From Macrosoma leucophasiata (lineage: Eukaryota > Arthropoda > Insecta > Lepidoptera > Hedylidae), in contig JAWQUS010000002.1 in assembly GCA_036365455.1 (NCBI GenBank), positions 5,456,001 to 5,520,000 of the forward strand: 64,000 bases of DNA, written 5' to 3'. Positions 56,097 through 64,000 of the stretch are shown piece by piece. A program made the translations under genes and the position numbers. The notes beneath the pieces are model-generated. The model had not been told where the DNA came from. It was given only the letters and a program-made list of their open reading frames with translations, and made no database searches. Numbering within the stretch: the first letter of the stretch is position 1; the number at the start of each line of letters is the position of its first letter.

Positions 56097-57892
56097 TTTT
56101 TTTTAATTGTTATGGCATTGCTAACGTTTTCGCAGGTTTTCGCGAGCTTCATACTGCCTTCATACTCCTTTCATTTCATACTTCGTCTGCCCGTGACCAC
56201 GGTAGCTGGAAAGCGACCGAAACGTCAGGTATAAAAAGAAGTTTGGGAGTGTTGTATACGCGAGAAAATCCGCAAATTTAATTTATACTATGGCATTGCT
56301 ATTACGCATATTGCCAGTGTCAAGTAAAACGATATTTCGTATTCGTATTAAGCAGCGTAAAAGTCAGAGTCAGTCAGTCAATTTATCAGTCAGTCAGTCA
56401 GAGTCACAGTCAGTAATTGAAGTAAAGCGATGGCTACTTTACCAGAACATTTACAATGAAGTTTTGGAGGCAACCTGATAGGCCGTGTTTTCGCACTGTA
56501 ATTCTATTTCAATTTACACGGGCACTGTAATAAACTTATATCAAACAAAATACCACCAACTTCATTTAATATAACTCAAAAATACACCAAGAAAACGAAA
56601 TAAAATAAAAGCACCACACGCCTCTTTCAAGGTTCCCGCCAAAACTCGTCAAAGGGTTAATATTTTTTTTTTCTTTCCGTTATCATGGCATTGCCATTAC
56701 GCACATTGCTAGTGTCAAGCAAAACGATATTTCGTATTAATAAGCAGCACAATACAGTCATCAAGTATATTATGCAAGTATCAAGCATACAAGCCATCAA
56801 TCATAATATGTCAGTCAAGTGAGTCACAGTCAAGTCATTCGAGCAAAGCGATGGCCACTCCACCAGAACATTTACAATGAAGTTTTGGAGGCAACCCAAA
56901 TAGTCGTGTTTTCGCACTGCTACTCCATTTCACTATACACGGGCACTGCAACAAACCCATTCAATATAACTCAAAAATACACCAAGAAAACGAAATAAAA
57001 TAAAAGCACCACACGCCTCTTTCAAGGTTCCCGCCAAAACTTGTCAATGGGTTTTTTTTTATTTATGATGGCATCGCTATTACGCATATTGCCAGTGTCA
57101 AGTAAAACGATATTTCGTATTTATTTAAGCAGCGTCAAAGTTAGTATAATATCAAGTATAATATATAAGTATCAAGTATATAAGTTATCAAGTATAATAT
57201 GTCAGTCAAGTGAGTTACAGTCAAGTTAAGTCGAGTAAAGCGATGGCTACTTTACCAGAACATTTACAATGAAGTTTTGGAGGCAACTTGAAAGGTCGTG
57301 TTTTCGCACTGTTATTCTATTTCACTATACACGGGCATTGTAATAAACCTATATCAAATAAAATGCCACCAACTTTATTCAATATAACTTAAAAATACAC
57401 CAAGAAAATGAAATAAAATAAGAGCACCATACGCCTCTTTCAAGATTCCCGCCAAAACTCGTGTCAATGGGTTAATATTAATTGAATTTAATTGTATGGC
57501 AGAACGACGTTTTTTTTTCTGTTTAATGGCATCGCTATTACGCATATTGCCAGTGTCAAGTAAAATTATATATCGTATTCGCAAGCAGCGTAAAAGTAAG
57601 AGTCAGTCGGTCAATTATTAACAATTATAAGTCAGTAAGTCAGAGTCACAGCCAGTAATTCAAGTAAAGCGATGGTTACTTTACCAGAACATTTACAATG
57701 AAGTTTTGGAGGCAACCTGATTGGCCGTGTTTTCGCACTGTAATTCTATTTCAATTTACACGGGCACTGTAATAAACCTATATCAAACAAAATGCCACCA
57801 ACTTCATTTAATATAACTCAAAAATACACCAAGAAAACGAAATAAAATAAAAGCACCACACGCCTCTTTCAAGGTTCCCGCCAAAACCCCCG
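56097..57892 (-). mobile_element. Head-to-tail array of four retroposon E copies
   Basis: Units at 56097-56647 (enlarged by an insertion), 56659-57042, 57054-57462 and 57510-57892. All share CGCATATTGCCAGTGTCAAG, GAAGTTTTGGAGGCAAC and CCTCTTTCAAGGTTCCCG (or close variants) and start with a T-run (A-tail on the - strand). The joints carry GTCAATGGGTT or GTCAAAGGGTT at 56086, 56648, 57043 and 57463. The last unit has its own duplication AGAACGACG (57501-57509, 57893-57901). It lies in an intron of the receptor-like gene. Repeated insertion at a single target, rather than unequal crossing-over alone, explains the joints. Confidence 0.82.
56124..56289. mobile_element. 166-bp insertion inside retroposon E unit 1
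   Basis: Flanked by an exact 12-base duplication ATGGCATTGCTA (56112-56123, 56290-56301). Its sequence resembles 22935-23090 (GCTGGAAAGCGACCGAAACG). Confidence 0.75.
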
Positions 57893-57948
57893 AGAACGAC
57901 GCTCACTGGGTCAGCTAGTATGAAATAATATGCGGTAGGTATACACAC

Positions 57949-58072
57949 AGCTGAGCGAGGTGTCCCCCGCGGGCGAGTCCTGCCAGTGGCGGTGCGGCAG
58001 CGACAGCACGCGGCGCGCCGACCGCAGGCACTCGTCGTCGCGGATCACGTAGCACACCAGCATTGCGAGCCC
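57949..58072 (-). CDS. Receptor-like gene, exon with membrane-segment end
   Basis: Acceptor AATTTCAG at 58073, phase 0. 41 codons read GLAMLVCYVIRDDECLRSAR, then RVLSLPHRHWQDSPAG, and the exon ends at a GT donor (AGCT then GTGTGT), leaving one base of a codon. The hydrophobic start (LAMLVCYVI) followed by charged residues looks like the end of a transmembrane helix entering the cytoplasm. The upstream exons lie outside or are not recognised in the window, so the product cannot be named. Confidence 0.72.
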
Positions 58073-58449
58073 CTGAAATTATTTTTGCTACAATAGTATT
58101 TAGGACCAGTGGCGTGGCTATGGGGGAGCGCAGTGCCGGATAAAGCCGGTGCGGGGCCCGTAGCAAATGTGACCATGGGGCCCTAGAGTTACATTGCCTA
58201 CTGAAATTTAGGATGTAAATAAAACAACATTTACGAAAAGGAATCGAAAACAAATTTAGGGGATTCCCCCTGTAAGTATTGTGGTATTGCCAACTTGCAA
58301 CATAATAATATTGGTACCTATATAATTAGTGGTCAACGCTCCCTTTGAGAATAGCTAAGGTTTTTTTTTACATATTTGTGTTTTTTTTTTGGGCACAGGC
58401 ACGGGGCCCCTTATGGCGCGGGGCCCGTAGCATTTGCTACTCCTGCTAT
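58073..58449. other. Intron with a repeat that is the Copia target
   Basis: It contains GGGGGAGCGCAGTGCCGG and CGGGGCCCGTAGC phrases; related pieces (AATCCGGCACTGGGG) continue at 63075 on the other side of the Copia element. Confidence 0.45.
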
Positions 58450-58719
58450 TGTTGAAAATATGTGTAATATTTCAGATAAATGTAAACGCTACTAAAAAGT
58501 ATATTGTTTTCTGGTTCGTAGTTTGTATCGGTTTACTTATTTGTGGTGTCTGCGTACATCACTATGAACAAGTCCCAGCACTACTTTGTCTGATTCTGAT
58601 TGGTCGTGTTATGGTTATGTCTCTCTTGCATACTGCTTGTAAAAAAATGAATATACGTCTCAAGAATAATCCAATGAAATCGTGGTTTAATTTACAAATA
58701 TCCAGCTGTATTTCCAACA
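58450..58719 (+). repeat. Copia 5' LTR
   Basis: 270 bases, TGTTGAAAATATGTG start and TATTTCCAACA end. By eye it is identical to the 3' LTR. Confidence 0.95.
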
Positions 58720-58732
58720 TGGTAGCAGAGCG
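58720..58732 (+). promoter_or_regulatory. Copia primer-binding site
   Basis: TGGTAGCAGAGCG directly after the LTR resembles the complement of an initiator methionine tRNA (usual TGGTATCAGAGC). Confidence 0.7.
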
Positions 58733-58864
58733 TGGTTCCCGGCTATAAGATTCGCCATAATTTTGAAGCACAATCGAATCGATTGCCATCTACGGAAAAC
58801 GCCCACGTCGTGCGCCCGCGCCGGTTGCCGGTCACCCTCGTGAGTGTGAAAATACTTAATTACA

Positions 58865-61800
58865 ATGAATTCTACACAATTTATGAATTCCATCGAAAAA
58901 TTGAGAGGTTCCGACAATTATTCGACATGGAAATTTTCCATGCGAATGCTTCTTATACATGAAGAACTCTGGGAATGTGTCGAGAATACCAGTGACAATA
59001 AACGGAATGAAGAAAAGGCTTTAGCCCGAATAGCACTATCGGTGCAGCCAAATGTTATTCCTTATATTCGGACGGCTAAAAGTGCACATGAAGCGTGGCA
59101 TAACCTACAAAAGGCATACGAAGGGCGTGGATTATCAAGGAGACTAGGTCTGTTAAGGGGTTTATTCAGTACAAAACTATCTGATACCACCACTATGGAA
59201 GACTACCTAAATAAAATTAAGGAAGCCGTTCATCAGTTGAGTGAAATTGAGTCCCCGCTAGATGATGACTTTGTTGCCATTATAATGTTGAGTGGTCTCA
59301 CATCAGACTACGACCCTCTGATTATGGCTATAGAGAATGCAGGCAGTAAATTGACTACTGAGCAAGTGGCTGCAAAATTATTAGAAGAGACACATAGACG
59401 CCAGGACAAGCATGAAGATGTTGCCGCTCTATGTACAAAACGGCAGCCCAAGTGTTTCAAGTGTAACCAATATGGACATATCGCAAGAGATTGCCCAGAT
59501 AGGCAGATTCCAGGAAAGTACATTGACAAGGAGAAACCCAATCAAAGTCACCAGCATAAAAATAAAAGGAAACCTGTGTGTCGGTCTAGAGATAATGCAC
59601 GTCTGACCACACTTTCTGTGAAAATCTGCAACAATGTGTGGTATATAGACTCCGGTGCAACGAACCATATGTGTAATTGTGAACATTTGTTGGACAAATA
59701 CAATCCAAATAAAATTGTGGATGTAAGTGTAGCAAATGGTGAGAAACTAGTAACTGCAGGTTTAGGACAAGTGAACATTTGTTTGAAAAATGGTGTTGTA
59801 ATGACATTAAGTGATACTTATTATGTACCTAATCTTAGTACAAATTTGCTATCGGTTAGTGCGTTGACTATCAGTGGTTATGTAGTTTCGTTTGATAAGC
59901 GTTTATGTACTATTTATAAGGGTGATGAGATTGTTGCAACAGGTACTCAGATAGATGGAATGTATCAACTTGACATGGTGTCAGACAATGTATTAGGTGC
60001 AGCAGCTGCAGTGGAGAGGTCGACATCGCAGGATGTTTGGCATAGGCGCCTAGGACATCTGAACTTCAGGAGCATGCAACTGCTACAATCAGGTATGGCA
60101 CTTGGTATGAGGCAGTGTGTATCCTGCATTGAGGGAAAACAGTACAGGCTGCCTTTTCCGAAAAAGTCCTCCTCACGAGCTAATGACATTCTTGGTTTGG
60201 TGCATACAGATCTGTGTGGCCCTATACAAACTCAGTCGCTGGGTGGTGCTAAGTACATGTTAACCTTTATCGATGATTACACAAGAAAACAATTTGTTTA
60301 TTTTCTGAAGTCAAAGGATGAAACATTTAATTATTTTCAACAATTCAAAGCTCTAGTAGAAAATGAGACCAATAAAAGATTGAAAATACTTAGAAGTGAT
60401 AGAGGCGGTGAATATATGAGTTTGAAATTTCAGAACTATCTCAAGATCAATGGCATCAAACATCAGACAACTATGCCTGACTGCCCGCAGCAAAATGGTG
60501 TAGCGGAGCGCTCCAACAGGACGGTGATGGAACGAGTCAGGTGCATGCTGCGAGATGCTGGACTTGGAATGAAGTTTTGGGCCGAAGCTGCTCATACGGC
60601 TGTATATTTAAAGAACCGTAGTCCTACAAAGGCTGTACTTCATGCAACTCCAGAGGAAAAGTGGAGTGGTGAAAAGGTAAAACTTGATCATTTAAAAATA
60701 TTTGGATGTATTGCATATGTAATGGTTAAGCAAAGAAAGAAACTTGATCTCAAAAGCAAACCATGCATTTTTGTGGGCTATAATGATGATTCCAAAGGAT
60801 ATAGGCTCATTGATCCAAATAATCCTAGAAGTTGTATAAATTCTCGTGATGTTATTTTCTTGGAAGATAAATTTTTTTCAAAGAAAATGTCACATAACAA
60901 AATGAATGAATTTTTTTTTGTTGATTTGAATAAGCTTGAATCAAAACCATTAGAATCAATTGTAAATGCTAATATTTCTGATGAGGTCCGATTGACCCCA
61001 GATAATAGTCAGCGAATAAGCACAATTATATTAGATGATTCAGATAGTGATAAAACAAGTAATGAATCAGGTAATCCCTTGGATTCTACTTACGTTCCAG
61101 AGGAAGATTCTGAGACGAGCACATCTGAGGATTTTGATGACGCTCCAGAATCTCCCCTAACCAATTTTTTGACTGTCATGGATAATAGTGATCCAGATGA
61201 ACCGAGAACACTAACTGAGGCATTAAGTGGATCAGAATCAGAAAATTGGAAAATTGCAATGAACGAAGAGTATGAATCTTTCAATAAAAATAAGTGTTGG
61301 ACTTTGACAAATCGAGAGAAGAATCAAAAACCAGTAAAATGTAAATGGATATTTAAGAAAAAATATGGCAGAAATGGAGAATTGTTAAAATATAAAGCCA
61401 GATTAGTTGCGAAAGGCTATACCCAAAAGTATGGTGTCAATTATCTAGAAACATTTTCTCCAGTTGTGAGATATTCAACACTTAGATTATTGATTGCACT
61501 AGCAGCTGAATATAATATGACAATAGAGCATTGGGATGTCAAAACAGCATTCTTAAATGGAGATCTACAAGAAACAGTGTTCATGGAGCAACCACAAGGT
61601 TATGAAGTTAAGGGAAAAGAGAATATGGTGTATAAACTCAACAAAGCTGTTTATGGACTTAAACAGGCATCAAAATCCTGGTACGATAAAATTAACATGG
61701 TATTGTGTGATAAATTGAGTTTTAACTGTTTAACTTCTGAACCATGTGTTTACTACAAGTCAAATGGACAGTCAATGATGATTATTGCACTGTATGTGGA

Positions 61801-62731
61801 TGATATGTTTGTATTTTGCTCGCCACAATTTCAAGAAAAAGATAAAATTAAAGAAAACTTGAAGGAAGAGTTTGAAATTGTAGATTTAGGGCCAGCTGAG
61901 AATGTCTTGAGTATGAAGCTACATAAAACTAAAGACGGTTATTTGCTGAATCAGTCTGATTATATTCAGAAATTATTGAAGAAGTTTCGAATGGAAGAAT
62001 GCAAGCCTGCTGCGACACCAATGGAGACTGGGCTCAAACTACAAAAAGAAACCTGGTCGAATGACAAAGACTATAGAGGCCTCATTGGTTCCTTAATGTA
62101 TGTTGCTGTTTGTACGAGACCAGACATCAGTTACGCGGTGAGTTATCTTAGCCAATTTAATAATTGTTTTAGCGAACCACATTGGAAAGCGGCAAAGAGG
62201 GTACTAAGGTATTTGAAAGGTACAATTAATTATAGTATAAATTTTTCTAAAAGTGGCACGAATATCACAGCATTCGCAGATGCAGACTGGGCTTCCAATA
62301 GTATCGACCGTAGATCATATACGGGCTATGCTTTCTTTGTGGGAAAATCAATTGTGTCTTGGGAAAGTCGGAAGCAGCGTACTGTTGCCTTATCTAGTAC
62401 AGAAGCGGAGTATATGGCCTTGTCTGACACCTGTAAAGAAGCATTGTTCATCAAAAGGTTTTTACTTGAGTTATTTGGTGCAACAGTTCAAATCACCATA
62501 TTTAATGACAATCAATCAACTATAAAATTATGTAAAAATGCAGTGTTCCGTTCACGTACAAAACATATTGATATTCGTCATCATTTTGTTAAGGAAATTG
62601 TTAATACTGGAATAGTAAAAATAAAATATTTGTCTACAGATGTTATGTTAGCAGACATATTAACAAAACCTCTTACTAAGGATAAACATTGTAAGTTTTT
62701 AAAATTGTTAACAATTTATTCAACTAAGTAA
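58865..62731 (+). CDS. Copia gag-pol polyprotein, intact
   Basis: One 1288-codon frame. Gag occupies residues 1 to about 230, with a zinc knuckle at C197, C200, H205 and C210. The aspartic protease follows, active site DSG at 262-264. A GAG-pre-integrase zinc region (WHRRLGH near 392) leads to the integrase core, catalytic D449, D512 and E548 (35 residues between the last two). Reverse transcriptase spans about 805-1050 with D891 and the YVDD box at 977-980. RNase H has D1139/D1141, E1180/E1182 and D1215. Domain order PR-IN-RT-RH is the Copia (not Gypsy) order. The start was chosen as the first ATG after the leader that opens the frame (MNSTQFMNSIEKLRG). All catalytic residues I could check are present, so it looks functional. 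Expression would come from the 5' LTR. Confidence 0.97.
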   Translation: MNSTQFMNSIEKLRGSDNYSTWKFSMRMLLIHEELWECVENTSDNKRNEEKALARIALSVQPNVIPYIRTAKSAHEAWHNLQKAYEGRGLSRRLGLLRGLFSTKLSDTTTMEDYLNKIKEAVHQLSEIESPLDDDFVAIIMLSGLTSDYDPLIMAIENAGSKLTTEQVAAKLLEETHRRQDKHEDVAALCTKRQPKCFKCNQYGHIARDCPDRQIPGKYIDKEKPNQSHQHKNKRKPVCRSRDNARLTTLSVKICNNVWYIDSGATNHMCNCEHLLDKYNPNKIVDVSVANGEKLVTAGLGQVNICLKNGVVMTLSDTYYVPNLSTNLLSVSALTISGYVVSFDKRLCTIYKGDEIVATGTQIDGMYQLDMVSDNVLGAAAAVERSTSQDVWHRRLGHLNFRSMQLLQSGMALGMRQCVSCIEGKQYRLPFPKKSSSRANDILGLVHTDLCGPIQTQSLGGAKYMLTFIDDYTRKQFVYFLKSKDETFNYFQQFKALVENETNKRLKILRSDRGGEYMSLKFQNYLKINGIKHQTTMPDCPQQNGVAERSNRTVMERVRCMLRDAGLGMKFWAEAAHTAVYLKNRSPTKAVLHATPEEKWSGEKVKLDHLKIFGCIAYVMVKQRKKLDLKSKPCIFVGYNDDSKGYRLIDPNNPRSCINSRDVIFLEDKFFSKKMSHNKMNEFFFVDLNKLESKPLESIVNANISDEVRLTPDNSQRISTIILDDSDSDKTSNESGNPLDSTYVPEEDSETSTSEDFDDAPESPLTNFLTVMDNSDPDEPRTLTEALSGSESENWKIAMNEEYESFNKNKCWTLTNREKNQKPVKCKWIFKKKYGRNGELLKYKARLVAKGYTQKYGVNYLETFSPVVRYSTLRLLIALAAEYNMTIEHWDVKTAFLNGDLQETVFMEQPQGYEVKGKENMVYKLNKAVYGLKQASKSWYDKINMVLCDKLSFNCLTSEPCVYYKSNGQSMMIIALYVDDMFVFCSPQFQEKDKIKENLKEEFEIVDLGPAENVLSMKLHKTKDGYLLNQSDYIQKLLKKFRMEECKPAATPMETGLKLQKETWSNDKDYRGLIGSLMYVAVCTRPDISYAVSYLSQFNNCFSEPHWKAAKRVLRYLKGTINYSINFSKSGTNITAFADADWASNSIDRRSYTGYAFFVGKSIVSWESRKQRTVALSSTEAEYMALSDTCKEALFIKRFLLELFGATVQITIFNDNQSTIKLCKNAVFRSRTKHIDIRHHFVKEIVNTGIVKIKYLSTDVMLADILTKPLTKDKHCKFLKLLTIYSTK

Positions 62732-62799
62732 TGTTTTGTTTTAGATTGTTAAATTAAGACTTTCTTGTTTTTTTTTAATGTAGTGCGTTTAAGGGCCAG

Positions 62800-63069
62800 T
62801 GTTGAAAATATGTGTAATATTTCAGATAAATGTAAACGCTACTAAAAAGTATATTGTTTTCTGGTTCGTAGTTTGTATCGGTTTACTTATTTGTGGTGTC
62901 TGCGTACATCACTATGAACAAGTCCCAGCACTACTTTGTCTGATTCTGATTGGTCGTGTTATGGTTATGTCTCTCTTGCATACTGCTTGTAAAAAAATGA
63001 ATATACGTCTCAAGAATAATCCAATGAAATCGTGGTTTAATTTACAAATATCCAGCTGTATTTCCAACA
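62800..63069 (+). repeat. Copia 3' LTR
   Basis: Same 270 bases as the 5' LTR with no difference seen. The short purine tract before it (AAGGG) is a weak polypurine primer. Confidence 0.95.
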
Positions 63070-63182
63070 GCTATATGGCTAATCCGGCACTGGGGGAGCG
63101 GCGGGAGCGGCCCTCTCTCTAGTGAACATGTTTCTTTATAAAAAAAATAACCAAAATCGATTCAGCGGTATACATACACTTA

Positions 63183-63366
63183 TTTTTTTTATGTAATAAA
63201 AATGGTAAGCAAGCATGCAGTTCACATTGATGTTGATGTGTGCACAAGTGATGACTGCAGCTTATAGACACCCACACAATGACCAAAGGTCAAAATGCAG
63301 ATGGGGTGCCACTCCTGAGGCCTAAGGTGTTATGCCTCTGTGCCGGAAATTACAGGGCCGTACATT
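63183..63366 (-). mobile_element. SINE-A copy, 5' truncated
   Basis: TTTTTTATGTAAT (3' tail) through GCATGCAGTTCACATTG to GGGCCGTACATTA on the + strand, ending before the 5' part. Confidence 0.8.
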
Positions 63367-64000
63367 AGATATGGCCTAAAGCTTTCCTCGATATCTTTTA
63401 TAGTTTAGGCAGCGTACGCAAAATAAGTAACTTTTCTGGTTGATTTTTTACACCTTGTGTCTGAAAAACCCAAATATCTTACGGAACCCTATTTTTTCCA
63501 AAATAAATATAGCCTATGTTGCCCGTGGATAATGTAGCTTTCGAATAGTGAAAGAATTTTTAAAATCGGTCCAGTAGTTATTTAGCCTATTCATTATAAA
63601 TAAACAAAAAAATATTACCTCTTTATGATATTAGTTTAGATTATCAGGAATTTAATTATGTTTAATTTTTGGGTGTGACTGCCACATCAGCCCCGGATGC
63701 CACCTAAGTTACGTCACCGTCTACTTTCGCACAGCGAGAGGTTCGAAATGCGGTGTGAATTGGCCTAGAGCTCTTTTTGAATGGGTCGTTTCGATCCGCG
63801 GCGCGAATTGGCCGAAAAATGTTTGCAAGCCTCACATTAGTAAGCGCGTCGTGAGACGATCCGCATAAGCCAAATTATACTAAACTTTCAAATTCAAAGG
63901 AGACATTCCAAAAATGTATGGAACTTGGGTCTGCACCTAAGAGATGAAGTATAAAATACTAAATCATTTTCAGCTATGCAAATTGTTTATTCAAATAATA
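63367..64000. other. Intergenic or intronic, repeats at the edge
   Basis: A repeat of the TACGGAACCCTAT type is near 63480. The segment 63890-63998 repeats 21768-21882. No exon is seen; the window ends here. Confidence 0.45.

Larger units (their letters stand above)
58450..63069 (+). mobile_element. Complete Copia LTR retrotransposon
   Basis: 4620 bases bounded by two 270-base LTRs, each TG...CA, and by the 5-base duplication GCTAT (58445-58449, 63070-63074). It carries a full gag-pol frame, a primer-binding site after the 5' LTR and no inactivating break that I see. All parts for autonomous movement are present, which makes it the youngest element in the window. Confidence 0.95.

Noticed and set aside
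56097..57892. Simple satellite or CRISPR-like array
   Set aside because: Unit length (about 380 bases), T-run joints and target duplications show retroposon copies; there are no short repeats with unique spacers.
58450..63069. Retrovirus or Gypsy-type element with an envelope gene
   Set aside because: Integrase precedes reverse transcriptase (Copia order) and there is no frame after RNase H, so no envelope.
1..64000. A new multi-gene defence or metabolic system
   Set aside because: The host genes are few, far apart, intron-containing and unrelated; nothing suggests coordinated function.

Overview
The window looks like a piece of a moth or butterfly (Lepidoptera) nuclear genome. It is AT-rich, gene-poor and intron-bearing. 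Most of it is interspersed repeats of kinds typical of Lepidoptera: tRNA-derived SINEs, RTE-type LINE tails, many MITEs, a mariner relic and one intact Copia element. There are no operons or bacterial signals. The species cannot be named from the sequence alone.

Only four host genes can be supported, two of them as terminal exons. (1) A two-exon LysM-domain gene (+, 14542-15082), apparently complete at 153 aa. (2) The last coding exon of an unidentified + strand gene (32618-32825), whose 3' UTR seems to be split by a 5-kb intron and to resume at 37867. (3) A two-exon MADF-domain gene (+, 48149-49870), 228 aa. (4) Three in-frame 3' exons of a - strand gene (58072 down to 54106) with a membrane-segment end followed by a long cytoplasmic tail, probably a multi-pass receptor that I cannot name.

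The repeats in order: 1-14 kb holds SINE families A to D, a LINE reverse-transcriptase C-terminus and an hAT-type MITE. 15-32 kb holds SINEs, hAT MITEs, two Harbinger-like MITEs, a decayed mariner, a cysteine-rich transposon ORF remnant and an RTE LINE remnant. 33-45 kb is more SINEs and MITEs, including an 814-bp element that contains a second inverted-repeat pair. 45-48 kb holds a LINE tail and an RTE LINE lying inside an hAT-like element. 50-58 kb contains a long TATCGATA-rich palindrome and a four-copy head-to-tail array of a SINE-like retroposon inside an intron of the receptor-like gene. 58450-63069 is a complete Copia retrotransposon with LTRs that look identical, a 5-bp target duplication and an uninterrupted 1288-codon gag-pol.

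The best leads in this window are all about DNA mobility and repair. One hAT MITE family has eight copies, six with readable 8-bp target duplications. A SINE-like family appears to have inserted repeatedly at one target. A dozen short, nearly perfect inverted duplications with tiny loops lie in unrelated contexts and look like template-switch events. I found no convincing new multi-gene system.
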